From assembly GCA_035940775.1 (NCBI GenBank), contig DASZEN010000003.1, positions 248,001 to 312,000 of the forward strand: a stretch of 64,000 nucleotides of DNA. Reading direction: 5' to 3'. The translations under genes and the position numbers were made by a program. The stretch's first letter is position 1. The number at the start of each line of letters is the position of its first letter. Below, one piece after another: positions 19,732 to 29,042 of the stretch. Under the pieces are notes generated by a model. That model saw only the letters and a list, made by a program, of their open reading frames with translations. It ran no database searches and was not told where the DNA came from. The DNA is from DASQYE01 sp035940775. Lineage in GTDB: Bacteria > Acidobacteriota > Blastocatellia > Pyrinomonadales > Pyrinomonadaceae.

Positions 19732-21318
19732 GTGAGCAGCAGCAGCAGTAGCAGCGGCGATATGATGGGGGCGGAGGCAGCGCACCTGTCCGTGCGCGAG
19801 GTCGCGCTCGCGCCCGACGTTTTGCTGCGTGCGCTGCTACGGCTCGACGCCGGGCGGCGCGTCCAGATTCTCGATAGCGGAGGGGCGCGCCCGCCCGATG
19901 CGCGTTTCCTTATCGCGGGCTTCGATCCGTTCGAGCTTATAGAGGCGCGCGGGCAGCGCTTGCGTATCACCCGGCCCCGCGAGTCGTCCGAGGAATTTGC
20001 GAGCGGTGACGTGCTCGCGATGCTCGACGCGCGCCTGCAAAGCTACTCCACAGAAAGCCATAGCACGGCGCGCCGCCTCGCGGCCTCCGTGCCGGTCGCG
20101 GGCGCGTGCATCGCAACTTTCTCTTACGAGCTGGCCCACGGTATGGATCGCCTGCGAATCGACGGAGCGCCGAGCGACGCTAATGCGGACGCCGCCGCCG
20201 CAGCCGAGCCGGACGCCGTGCTTGCTTTTTACGATACGCTCGTCATACATGACTACGAGCGCCGCGCCTCATTGATCGTCAGCCGCTCCGGCCCGGAGCG
20301 ACTCGAACAGGCATACGAGACGATCAGCCATGCGGCGAGCAGCACAACCGGCGACGACGACAACGTTGGAGCGGCTACTACAACTACCCTGCCGCGCACG
20401 CCCGACCTGCTGAACCGGCCTATGCCGGGGCGTGACGTTGATAATGATTTCGCGCGCCGCGAGCTTTCCGGTGGGAGCGTGGCTTCCAACTTTACGCGCG
20501 ACGAATACCTCGCGGCCATCGGTCGCATCAAGGAGCACATCGCGGCGGGCGACATTTATCAGGCTAACCTGACGCAGCGACTCTCGGTTGCGCTCCATGA
20601 TGAGGCGACGCCCGAGAGCATCTTCCTAAGCCTGCGCCGCGATCATCCGGCCGCCTTCGCGGCCTTTATACGCAGGCGCGAAGACACGGTCATCAGCGCC
20701 TCGCCGGAACGATTCCTGCGCGTTGAGACGCAGGCGGGCGCGCCCGTCCGTCGCGTCGAAGCATGGCCCATCAAAGGCACACGCCCGCGCGGAAAGAGCG
20801 CGGCAGAGGACGCGCGTTTGCGCGCCGAGTTGCAGCAGAGCGAGAAGGATCGCGCCGAGAACGTGATGATCGTCGATCTGCTGCGCAACGATCTGGGGCG
20901 GGTGTGCCGTTACGGCTCAATCGAAGTGACGGAGCTGTGCGCGATACAGGAGCACCCGACGCTGTTTCATCTGGTCTCGAAGGTGCGCGGCATCTTGCGC
21001 GAAGAGGTGCGGGCGGGCGAGCTGCTGCGCGCGACGTTCCCGTGCGGCTCGATCACGGGCGCGCCCAAATTGCGCGCGATGGAGATTATCGACGCGGTCG
21101 AGAGGGTGCCGCGCGGCCTTTCGATGGGGGCCATCGGATACTTCTCTTTCGACGGTCGGATGGATTTGAGCGTGGCGATTCGGACGATGGTCGTGCGCGA
21201 GCGACGGGCGAGCTTCAACGTCGGCGGCGGCATCGTCGCCGACAGCGACCCGGCGCTCGAATACGAGGAAACTCTGACGAAAGCGCGCGCTCTGCTTTAC
21301 GCGCTCGCCGCGCATTAA
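19732..21318 (+). CDS. pabB: Aminodeoxychorismate synthase component I
   Basis: 528 residues if started at GTG 19732; ATG 19762 is an equal alternative. It belongs to the chorismate-using family: RIKEHIAAGDIYQANLTQR, ISASPERFL, PIKGTRPRG, GSITGAPKLRAMEIID and GGGIVADSDP, the last three lining the active site. With PabA it makes 4-amino-4-deoxychorismate for folate. The pabC gene follows. The N-terminus under the GTG start carries seven Ser codons from an AGC tract, and the middle has a Thr/Asp-rich insert (about 225-260). No pabA is in the window. Confidence 0.93.
   Translation: MSSSSSSSGDMMGAEAAHLSVREVALAPDVLLRALLRLDAGRRVQILDSGGARPPDARFLIAGFDPFELIEARGQRLRITRPRESSEEFASGDVLAMLDARLQSYSTESHSTARRLAASVPVAGACIATFSYELAHGMDRLRIDGAPSDANADAAAAAEPDAVLAFYDTLVIHDYERRASLIVSRSGPERLEQAYETISHAASSTTGDDDNVGAATTTTLPRTPDLLNRPMPGRDVDNDFARRELSGGSVASNFTRDEYLAAIGRIKEHIAAGDIYQANLTQRLSVALHDEATPESIFLSLRRDHPAAFAAFIRRREDTVISASPERFLRVETQAGAPVRRVEAWPIKGTRPRGKSAAEDARLRAELQQSEKDRAENVMIVDLLRNDLGRVCRYGSIEVTELCAIQEHPTLFHLVSKVRGILREEVRAGELLRATFPCGSITGAPKLRAMEIIDAVERVPRGLSMGAIGYFSFDGRMDLSVAIRTMVVRERRASFNVGGGIVADSDPALEYEETLTKARALLYALAAH
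19735..19755 (+). repeat. AGC triplet tract at the pabB start
   Basis: Four AGC, one AGT and two AGC triplets, then GGC. It is read as seven serines if translation starts at GTG 19732, or lies in the leader if ATG 19762 is used. A near-identical Ser7-Gly unit sits inside pabC at 21862. Confidence 0.85.
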
Positions 21319-21525
21319 GCGCCGCGTTTTCTCTATCGAGAGACGAGTTCCCGGCGCGGCCTCTTCTTTCAGGCGGCGGGCGCGTGGCGGTCGAAGAAGC
21401 CGGGCCTTCCTCGGCCCTCGTCTACGCTCCGGCACGATCTGTCACGACGCGCCGTTTTCATGTATCCTTCGCTTACCCTCGACCCGGAAAGACAAAGATT
21501 GCTCAGACCGCGAACCTCTTGAAAG

Positions 21526-22407
21526 ATGCACGCGCGCGTCATACATAACAATCGTTTGACGGAGGCGACGAAGGCGCGGCTGCTGTTGCCGCTCACGGCG
21601 GGCGCGCTCTACGGTCGCGGCGTCTTCACCACGCTCGCCGTTTACGGCCGCCGCCCCTTCATGTGGCCGCAGCACTGGATGCGCCTGATGGATCACGCGG
21701 CGCGCACGGGCGTCGATTGCAGGAGCTTTGACGAACCGAGAGTCAGAGCATCGCTCGCCCGTCTGATCGAGGCCAACGGGGTCGTTGATGGGCGCGCGCG
21801 CGTCACCTTCTACGGGGGCGCGGATCAGGGCGTGTGGAGAATGAAGGGCGCGGGCGGGCGCAGTAGCAGTAGCAGTAGTAGTGGCGGCGAACTCCTGATA
21901 ATGACGGGCGATGCGCGCGTCGCGGCTGAAGATGGACTGGCGCTCACGGTCTCGCCCATGCGTGCGAGCACGCTCTCGCCACTCTCGGGAATCAAGAGCG
22001 TCAACTACCTGGAGCACATCCTGTCATGGGAAGAGGCTCGCGCTCGTGATTTCGACGAAGCCGTGGTCTTGAACGAGCGAGGCGAGATCGTCTCGGCGAC
22101 GATGTCGAATATCTTCTGGGTGACGGATGGCGCGATCCACACTCCGGCGCTCATGACGGGCGCGCTCGCAGGGGTTACGCGCTCGCGCGTCATCGCGCTG
22201 GCCACCGAACTGGGCTTGCCGCTCGTCGAAGGCGTCTATGAGCTGTCGCACCTCGGAGACGCGAACGAAATCTTTCTCACCTCTTCGGGATTGGGCATAG
22301 CGATTGTGACGACCTTCGATTTTCACCGCTACACGGTTCCGGTCGGGAGCGTTGCGCTGCGCCTGCAAGAGGCTTTCCGGCAACTTATTCTCGATGCGAG
22401 CCGCTAA
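21526..22407 (+). CDS. pabC: Aminodeoxychorismate lyase (class IV aminotransferase fold)
   Basis: 293 residues. PLP-dependent class IV features: the lysine in GIKSVNYLEHILSWEEA, the phosphate-binding EIVSATMSNIFWV and the C-terminal FLTSSGLGIAIV. It releases pyruvate from aminodeoxychorismate to give 4-aminobenzoate, consistent with pabB just upstream. A branched-chain or D-amino-acid aminotransferase is less likely in this context. An AGT/AGC tract (21862-21882) inserts seven serines in a surface loop near residue 115. Confidence 0.88.
   Translation: MHARVIHNNRLTEATKARLLLPLTAGALYGRGVFTTLAVYGRRPFMWPQHWMRLMDHAARTGVDCRSFDEPRVRASLARLIEANGVVDGRARVTFYGGADQGVWRMKGAGGRSSSSSSSGGELLIMTGDARVAAEDGLALTVSPMRASTLSPLSGIKSVNYLEHILSWEEARARDFDEAVVLNERGEIVSATMSNIFWVTDGAIHTPALMTGALAGVTRSRVIALATELGLPLVEGVYELSHLGDANEIFLTSSGLGIAIVTTFDFHRYTVPVGSVALRLQEAFRQLILDASR
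21862..21882 (+). repeat. AGT/AGC triplet tract inside pabC
   Basis: Seven AGT/AGC codons followed by two GGC codons, giving Ser7-Gly-Gly between KGAGGR and ELLIMTGDAR, a place where family members have a short loop. Confidence 0.85.
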
Positions 22408-22539
22408 CACGGGGGGGGTTCGCACTCGCAGAAGGAGGTGGCGCAGGCGCAGGCGAACGTCTGATCCCCGGATTCCTCAAACCCACTTTCGCTTGCACGC
22501 GCGCTCGCGCTTCGCAGAGCAGCGGCGTGGAGCTTAAAA

Positions 22540-22609
22540 GAGAAAGCCCTGCGAGGGGCGAAAGACCTTCGAGCATGCAAAGGTCTCTCGCCCCTCGCAG
22601 GGCTTTCTC
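22540..22609. terminator. Long bidirectional hairpin between convergent genes
   Basis: About 30 bp of almost perfect stem (one mismatch) with a 9-nt loop, from GAGAAAGCCCTGCGAGGGGC to its complement. It separates pabC (plus) from the transglutaminase-like gene (minus, stop at 22626). The A/T-rich stem ends act as short U-runs. Confidence 0.85.
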
Positions 22610-22625
22610 AACGGCTTGAGCCCGG

Positions 22626-24602
22626 CTATTTCTTAGCCAGCACGACCGGCGACAGCTCGACCGAACGGATTCGCTCGAAGAAGTTGCGGACGGTCGAGTA
22701 TTGTTCCACGGGTATGGTCGTGGCGTGCAGGGTCAGCTTGCGCGTGAACACCAGATGGCCCTCCTTGACCTCGTAGCTGGCGGCATAGTTTCCGAACGCC
22801 GTGTCGAGCTTGAGCGCATCGGGCAACTCATCGACATCGAACCCGTCGGGCAGTTTGACGCGGACGGTTTCCGTGTAAGCGTTGGAATCGAGGACTACTG
22901 GATGCTTGCGCAGGGGCTCGGTCAGGAAGAGCGATTCGCGCCGCGAGACGATTGCAGGCTTGAAGACCAGCAGACGATTCTGCATATTCTGCGCGTAGTT
23001 CTGCGCGTTGAAGTCTACATCGAGCGTGAAGCGGCCGTCGGCGCTCTGGTCTACGGGCTCGACCTTTGAAACCTGCGCGCCCGTCGCCCCGCGCGTAATC
23101 CATTCCTCAATCGCTTTAACGTATTCGGGGCGCGACAGGTGGTTGAAGAGACGGCGCTCGTCGACCGCCGATTGGCCCGTCGAACGCTCATGGATGGTTC
23201 CCGTCAAAGAGCCGTCCGGGGCGAGCGTGACTTCGACCTGTCGCTCCATCTGGTTGGATTCGGGCGGCGTGACGGGCATACGCATGAGCGTGCCGTCGGC
23301 CCCGGCGGCCACGAGCGCGAAACTGCCTTGCTCGTGATCGGGCAGATCGCCCACCGGTGTCTGATCGTCCGTCGCGTCGAAGATGAGCAGTCGGCCCAGT
23401 TTCGGATGCTGGACGATTGTCGGCGCTTGCGTCTCGTCGCTCACCTTGATGGCGATGATGCAGTGATTGAACTGGCTCGGGCTCGTCCACTCTTCGCGCA
23501 CGTAGGTCGGGTCGCCCGAATAGATCAAGACCGGAAACGATTCTATCTTGACTGCCCTCAGCATGGCGCGCATCAGGTTCGCCTTGTCTTTGCAATCTCC
23601 GTAAGCCTTGGCGAATACTTCCGTGGCCGAATGCGGGCGAAAGCGGCCGACGCCGATCTGTATGGAGATGTATTGCAGCTTCTGCACGTAGCGGCTGATG
23701 GCGCGAATGCGCTCCATCTCCGTCTTCGATGAAGAGGTCAGCTCGCGCGCCTTGCTCGCCAGAGCATCGTCGAGCGTGACCTGTGTATCGCTCAGCTCCG
23801 TATACCAGCGCGAGACATCGGCCCAGCTTGCAAAGGTGCGGTTGAGGCCAGCCGCAGCGCCCGCCGCCGGGGCATAGCTGACGGCGATGCGCGGCGCGAG
23901 CGTGGTGACTTCGGGGCTGTGCGGCTCGGGCGCAATCGGGGCCAGATCGCGAAGCTCCCAGGTGCTGGTCGAGCCGTTGACGACCGCCTCTATCTTCGGG
24001 TGATTGAAGGTGACGCTCGTGGCGCTCCAGCCCACTGGCAGCGTCAACGAATAGCGCGAGGAGATGACCGGGATGCGCTCCTGAAAAGCCCACACCATCT
24101 GGTTAAAGATCGAGCGGCTTTCGCTCACGGTCTGATAGCCGAAGACCGCACCGGCGTCGGCATCGTCCGCCGCGATGATCTTCTTGATACGCGTCTCGTT
24201 GTAGACATCGTTGAGCGCCGCGGCCTGATCGAGCACGTCGTTCTTATCATAGCGCTTGACGCTCGCGCCGCCCGCGCGAATCAACCACGCGCGCATCTCG
24301 CGTATGCGGCCGATGTCGGTCGCATAGCCTTCGGCGGCGACGGCAAAGGCGCGACCCTCGCGCGTCAGGATACGCACGGCATAGGAATAGGTGGTCGTGA
24401 TGAGCCCGTCGGGAGCGACCGTGACGTTGGCTTCGTCAACGAGCACGACCGCCGGGACATCCTTACTAAAGGATGGAACCCTGGCGATAGCCGCCTGCTG
24501 CAACCAGGCCGGGGGAGCGTCTTCGACGGCGAAGGCCGCAGGCGCGCTCGCGAACAGCAGAGCGCCACAGAAGAGGAGGAACATGAAGGATCTGTAGGGC
24601 AT
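22626..24602 (-). CDS. Exported DUF3857/transglutaminase-like protein, active triad present
   Basis: 658 residues with a signal peptide (1-25). A DUF3857 beta-rich domain (about 50-220) is followed by a transglutaminase-like domain (about 270-400). Its Cys-His-Asp triad is visible in AYGDCKDKANLMRAML, FNHCIIAIKV and LLIFDATDD. The C-terminal third is a DUF3858-like beta domain. Members are widespread in Bacteroidota and Acidobacteriota, probably as envelope thiol hydrolases or crosslinkers with unknown substrates. AAGGA lies 9 nt before the ATG. The paralogue 100 bases upstream on the same strand makes a tandem pair. Confidence 0.88.
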   Translation of the reverse strand: MPYRSFMFLLFCGALLFASAPAAFAVEDAPPAWLQQAAIARVPSFSKDVPAVVLVDEANVTVAPDGLITTTYSYAVRILTREGRAFAVAAEGYATDIGRIREMRAWLIRAGGASVKRYDKNDVLDQAAALNDVYNETRIKKIIAADDADAGAVFGYQTVSESRSIFNQMVWAFQERIPVISSRYSLTLPVGWSATSVTFNHPKIEAVVNGSTSTWELRDLAPIAPEPHSPEVTTLAPRIAVSYAPAAGAAAGLNRTFASWADVSRWYTELSDTQVTLDDALASKARELTSSSKTEMERIRAISRYVQKLQYISIQIGVGRFRPHSATEVFAKAYGDCKDKANLMRAMLRAVKIESFPVLIYSGDPTYVREEWTSPSQFNHCIIAIKVSDETQAPTIVQHPKLGRLLIFDATDDQTPVGDLPDHEQGSFALVAAGADGTLMRMPVTPPESNQMERQVEVTLAPDGSLTGTIHERSTGQSAVDERRLFNHLSRPEYVKAIEEWITRGATGAQVSKVEPVDQSADGRFTLDVDFNAQNYAQNMQNRLLVFKPAIVSRRESLFLTEPLRKHPVVLDSNAYTETVRVKLPDGFDVDELPDALKLDTAFGNYAASYEVKEGHLVFTRKLTLHATTIPVEQYSTVRNFFERIRSVELSPVVLAKK

Positions 24603-24701
24603 ATCAGTAAATCCTTATTGCGCGTGTCCTGCCAGGCGCAGGAGGTAGACACGGGCGGCGAGGGTTGATGTTTAAGGCGACCCCGAGCTTGTCGGGCCTT
24701 T

Positions 24702-26714
24702 CTATTCCGTGGTCTTAGCCGTTCCCTGCTTGAGAGTGATCGTATGGTTATCCGACTTGTTCAGCATATCGAAATAGCCTTTGAGCGCCGGATAGGTGCT
24801 GATCGGAAACAGTATGATGTCGGGAGGGCCAAAGGTAAAGGAGCGATTGTAAATCAAGGTGCGCTCGTCTTTCGTGACCGCGATCCTGACCTTGTAATCG
24901 CCCGTCTTTCCGGCGCTCAAGGGAGCAGGAGCATCCGCGTTGTCCAGAACATAACCGGCGGGCAGATTGATCTCCACCGTGTCACGCTCCGACCAGGGAT
25001 AGTGGAAGTAGATATTGGTCTTCCGCTCGCTGGTCGGAAATAGTGGGCCCACTCCGTACTGGAAGAAGGCCGGGCGCAGGAAGAGCCGCTTGCCGGTGCG
25101 CTCCGCGTAGCCGGGGACGCGCACGTGATACGCATAGACGAAAGGTTTGACGGGGTCTGTCACGTTCTCGATCCGAATGTTGGAGAGTTCGGCGGTGCTC
25201 ATATGCGACGTGACCTGGCTGCGAAGCGCTTCCTCGCGCGCGGCAGGCGAGTCGTCGTCGTGCTCTTCCTTCTTTTCGATTCCCAACTGACCCGTATATT
25301 CGATCTTCACGTCGCCTTCGAGCGTTCCGTCCTCGCTCAGGGTGAACTTGGCGGTGCGTCTGACCAGCGATTTTTCGGCGGGCGTGACGGGCGTCTTGAC
25401 GAAGACGGGTTCTTTCGGGTCTGTCACGAGCGCCTCCTGGCCCTCTTCCTGCCAGACCAACATTCCCATCGGAGCGTAACGATAGCCCGGATTATAGAAG
25501 CGCCACTGGTCGCCGACTTTGACGGCGACATCCGTGGGCCTCAGAAAGTAAGGGTTGGCGAAGCCCGGATCGAAGAAGATGTCGCTGCGGTCTGCGAGCA
25601 GAACGATGCGCGCGTCGAACCCGGCGGCCGTCGCCAGCGACGCAAAGAGCAGGTCTATGTCCGAGCCGTCGCCCATGCCGCGCTTGAGCGTATCGCCGGG
25701 CGACTTATTGACTTTAACTTTGGCGATCTCTTCGGCCGACATACCGCTGGCGTCGTCGCGTACGTTCTTGATATTGTCGCGGACGTAGTTGAAGAGGCGT
25801 GCGAGCTTCTCTTCCGGAGTGGTGGCGTCGCCGATCACTGTGGCAGCCGTCTTTTTCACCTCATCGTTCGGCTTGAGGAAAGATTTCGTCCCGTCATAGA
25901 CGCGCTTGCCCAGGTCACGCCAGAACTTCTGGGGCTCGATCTTATCCTCGGCCGTGTAGTAGATGAGCATCCACGTGCGCACCTGATTCTCGGGCGGCAT
26001 GTGCGGCTCTTCATGGAAGGCGGGCATGTTCGTCATCGTCGTGCTATAGAACCCGTTCTTCTCTTTGGTGAAGGTGGCGACGCTGCCGTGAAAAGTCTGG
26101 GCTCTCATGCTGCGATCCGGAAACGGATAGGGCTTGATGTAATACTTGACGGTCTGGACGGGAATATCACGCTGGAATTGAAGGCGCGTGTAGTTGGCCG
26201 ACTCGTTGGGCCTGACCTCGCGCCAGCGATACTCTATGATCGAGCCCGGCTCGACACCCGGCATCGCGAACGATTTGGCCTTCAGCTTGACGCCGCTCGC
26301 CTTGATAATATCGCGCTCGAAGACATCATCCTTCTTGATCTCGATGATGGTTCCGTCCGGCTTGATGGTGCGCGCCGCGATGTCCTTGATCTTAATATTG
26401 CTGCCGAAGATTTTGCCGAAGGGGATGTCAATTTTGCTTTGCGACTCGCGCCCGCGCTCCGTGAAGACCTTGATGCGGACGTAGTGTGTGAAGACCAGTT
26501 CGCCGACGGGGCCGTCATCGACACGCACTTCCCAGAAGAGAGCCTCGGCATCGGCATCCTTTTCCACGACCGGCGCTTTCAGGGCCAGTTCCGCCGGGTC
26601 AATCGGCTTCCAATCCTCACCTGCTGCCAGCAACGCGGCCGGGGCAGTAGCAGCAGCCGCCAGCGTCAAACAAACGATCACCGTGATACAGGCATAAATA
26701 CGGAGGAACTTCAT
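24702..26714 (-). CDS. Exported DUF3857/transglutaminase-like protein, catalytic residues lost
   Basis: 670 residues, signal peptide 1-30, same domain order as its neighbour. In the transglutaminase-like core the equivalent of GDCKDK is GDGSDI (Cys to Gly), the His position has no His (RPTDVAVKV), and the Asp motif reads FYNPG (Asp to Asn). It is therefore probably a non-enzymatic homologue that binds rather than reacts. It precedes the active paralogue and is likely co-transcribed with it. Confidence 0.87.
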   Translation of the reverse strand: MKFLRIYACITVIVCLTLAAAATAPAALLAAGEDWKPIDPAELALKAPVVEKDADAEALFWEVRVDDGPVGELVFTHYVRIKVFTERGRESQSKIDIPFGKIFGSNIKIKDIAARTIKPDGTIIEIKKDDVFERDIIKASGVKLKAKSFAMPGVEPGSIIEYRWREVRPNESANYTRLQFQRDIPVQTVKYYIKPYPFPDRSMRAQTFHGSVATFTKEKNGFYSTTMTNMPAFHEEPHMPPENQVRTWMLIYYTAEDKIEPQKFWRDLGKRVYDGTKSFLKPNDEVKKTAATVIGDATTPEEKLARLFNYVRDNIKNVRDDASGMSAEEIAKVKVNKSPGDTLKRGMGDGSDIDLLFASLATAAGFDARIVLLADRSDIFFDPGFANPYFLRPTDVAVKVGDQWRFYNPGYRYAPMGMLVWQEEGQEALVTDPKEPVFVKTPVTPAEKSLVRRTAKFTLSEDGTLEGDVKIEYTGQLGIEKKEEHDDDSPAAREEALRSQVTSHMSTAELSNIRIENVTDPVKPFVYAYHVRVPGYAERTGKRLFLRPAFFQYGVGPLFPTSERKTNIYFHYPWSERDTVEINLPAGYVLDNADAPAPLSAGKTGDYKVRIAVTKDERTLIYNRSFTFGPPDIILFPISTYPALKGYFDMLNKSDNHTITLKQGTAKTTE

Positions 26715-26978
26715 TACTGGCTAACCTTTCACAAACGCCTTAGAGAGAATCTAAGAAAGAGAGTCTAAATCGACTCGGTTGATATAGAGGATCGGGATGA
26801 CTACGGACTAACTTCCCCTGGGGGGAAGGGAAAGGCGGATTCTAAACCACCGGCAGACGTTTTTGCAAGCCCGCAAGGAGTTTTTTAGCCCCGTCGGTGG
26901 CGGCCCGACCGAAGGCCAAGTGCGGCGCGCTATGCCCTTTAGCGCCCTTTGGCGCTCATCATAAGGAAAGGGCTGTGC

Positions 26979-26984
26979 TATAAT
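26979..26984 (+). promoter_or_regulatory. Extended -10 promoter of the aldolase gene
   Basis: TATAAT preceded by TG one base upstream (TGCTATAAT), the extended -10 form, which does not need a good -35. Transcription would start near 26991, about 60 nt before the aldolase ATG. Confidence 0.6.
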
Positions 26985-27052
26985 CCGTGCCTTCGTTTCA
27001 CAGACCAAACAGCAGTAGAAACAGACGCTCGTACCGAGGAGGATTTGAGGCA

Positions 27053-28156
27053 ATGGCGACCGAACTCAAACGCGCAGGTAATTCGCTCGACCGCATCGAA
27101 GAGTTGTTAGGCACGGACGCGCGCAACCTGCTCGATCACACCTCGCAGACGATCCCGAAGGATCAGCTTCAACTTCCCGGCCCGGATTTCGTCGACCGCG
27201 TCTGGGCGCTCTCGGATCGCCGTCCCTCCGTGCTGCGCTCGCTTCAAACGCTCTTCGATTCGGGACGCCTCTCGGGGACGGGCTATCTCTCGATCCTGCC
27301 CGTCGATCAGGGCATAGAGCACAGCGCGGGCGCGAGTTTTGCGCCGAACCCGCAATACTTCGATCCCGAAAACATCGTTCGGCTCGCCATCGAGGGCGGC
27401 TGTAACGCCGTGGCCTCGACCTTCGGCGTCCTCGGCAGCGTCGCGCGCAAGTACGCGCATAAGATTCCCTTCATCGTCAAGATCAACCATAACGAGCTGT
27501 TGACCTATCCGAACAAGTTCGACCAAGTCCTGTTCGGCACCGTCGATGAGGCGCACGATATGGGGGCAATCGCGGTGGGCGCGACCATCTACTTCGGCTC
27601 GGAAGAATCGACGCGCCAGATTACGGAGATCAGCCAGGCTTTCGCCTACGCGCACGAGCTTGGCATGGCGACCATACTCTGGTGCTACCTGCGTAACCCG
27701 AAGTTCAAGTCTGAACAGGGCGACATGCATGCGGCCGCCGATTTGACGGGCCAGGCAAATCACCTCGGCGTCACCATCCAGGCCGACATCATCAAGCAGA
27801 AGCTGCCCGAGCGTAACGGCGGCTACAACACGCTCAACATGGCGAAGGACGCGCCCTACGGCAAAACGAGCAAGAAGATTTACGAAGAGCTGACGACCGA
27901 TAATCCTATAGATTTGGTTCGCTATCAGGTTGCCAACTGCTACATGGGCCGCTGCGGTCTGATAAATTCGGGAGGCGAAAGTAAGGGCGCGAGCGATACG
28001 CAGGAAGCGGTTCGTACCGCCGTCATCAATAAGCGCGGCGGCGGCATGGGCCTCATCTCCGGACGCAAGGCTTTCCAGCGTCCGATGACGGAGGGCGTCG
28101 CGCTCCTAAATGTCATTCAGGATGTCTACCTCGCCGATGAGATCACCATCGCTTAA
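27053..28156 (+). CDS. fbaB: Class I fructose-bisphosphate aldolase, FbaB/DhnA type
   Basis: 367 residues from the ATG at 27053, preceded by GAGGAGG. The protein has the DeoC/FbaB TIM-barrel signatures ILPVDQGIEH, FIVKINHNELL, GAIAVGATIYFGS and NCYMGRCGLINSGGES. It is metal-independent, cleaving fructose 1,6-bisphosphate through a Schiff base with Lys. It stands alone with a strong extended -10 promoter, consistent with a constitutive central-metabolism gene. Confidence 0.92.
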   Translation: MATELKRAGNSLDRIEELLGTDARNLLDHTSQTIPKDQLQLPGPDFVDRVWALSDRRPSVLRSLQTLFDSGRLSGTGYLSILPVDQGIEHSAGASFAPNPQYFDPENIVRLAIEGGCNAVASTFGVLGSVARKYAHKIPFIVKINHNELLTYPNKFDQVLFGTVDEAHDMGAIAVGATIYFGSEESTRQITEISQAFAYAHELGMATILWCYLRNPKFKSEQGDMHAAADLTGQANHLGVTIQADIIKQKLPERNGGYNTLNMAKDAPYGKTSKKIYEELTTDNPIDLVRYQVANCYMGRCGLINSGGESKGASDTQEAVRTAVINKRGGGMGLISGRKAFQRPMTEGVALLNVIQDVYLADEITIA

Positions 28157-28377
28157 GGGTCAGGTCGAAGCCGAGGCATGAAAGGGTCTGCGAGGCGGAT
28201 TTAATTTCCCTTTTCCAGCAAGTGGCATTGAGCGAGCGGCTTGATGCCATTTGTGTTTGATGGATTCTGCTTGCGCGTCCCTTTTAAGAGCGTCGCGAAG
28301 AGGTAGCATTAGAACTCGAATCACCCCGATGTGAGCGCGCCCGCGATTTTTGATCCAGTGCCCATACTTTAAACTTT

Positions 28378-28965
28378 GTGACGGCGAAAGCGTTGACACC
28401 CGAACAAGCGCAAACGTCAGATTCCGATCTTCTTCACGCGATTGCGCGCGGGGACGAGGCGGCGTTGGCCTCGCTCTACGACCGCTACAGATTAATCCTT
28501 TTCGGCCTCATACTACGTATATTACATAGCCGCCCCGAAGCGGAGGATGTCTTACAGGACGTTTTCATACAGGTTTGGAGGCGCGCGAGGGACTTCGACG
28601 AATCGCGCGGCCGCGCTTTCACGTGGCTTGTCACTCTGGCGCGCAGCCGGACGATAGACCGCCTGCGCTCGCTCAATTCGCGCCAGCGAACCGCGAATGA
28701 GGCCGTGGAGGCCGCGCCCGGTAGCGTCTCGGATGCCGCCGAAGACGCCTTCAAGTCGGAGCAGCGCGAGGTGGTGCGAAACGCTCTCCGCGAGCTTCCG
28801 GCAGAGCAGAGGGAGGCGCTCGTGCTCGCCTACTTCGAGGGCTTGACGCAAACGGAGATTGCGAGCCGCACGGGTTCGCCGCTCGGCACGGTCAAGACGC
28901 GGATGCGCTCCGGCATGACGAAGCTGCGCGCGGTGCTGGGCGAGCGTATGAAGGGTTTCATGTGA
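28378..28965 (+). CDS. ECF sigma factor, SigK-like
   Basis: 195 residues starting at GTG. Sigma region 2 (LASLYDRYRLILFGLILRIL, EAEDVLQDVFIQVWRRA, TWLVTLARSRTIDRLRS) and region 4 (LRELPAEQREALVLAYFEGLTQTEIA, GTVKTRMRSGMTKL) are complete. The sequence resembles the SigK/RpoE-like group controlled by RskA-type anti-sigma factors, and such a gene follows 77 bases later. It contains no cysteine, unlike mycobacterial SigK, which uses a disulfide. It probably turns on the fasciclin gene downstream (inference from gene order). Confidence 0.92.
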   Translation: MTAKALTPEQAQTSDSDLLHAIARGDEAALASLYDRYRLILFGLILRILHSRPEAEDVLQDVFIQVWRRARDFDESRGRAFTWLVTLARSRTIDRLRSLNSRQRTANEAVEAAPGSVSDAAEDAFKSEQREVVRNALRELPAEQREALVLAYFEGLTQTEIASRTGSPLGTVKTRMRSGMTKLRAVLGERMKGFM

Positions 28966-29042
28966 AGGCTTGAAGAAGAGTGAACGAAGGCCAGTGAACG
29001 AACATCTCAGTTAGCTGGCGAGAAAGAGGGCTAAGGATTCGG

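Noticed and set aside
25125..26768. A 547-codon plus-strand frame opposite the inactive transglutaminase-like gene
   Set aside because: Shadow of a real gene; composition is Arg/Asp/Val-rich without any recognisable domain.
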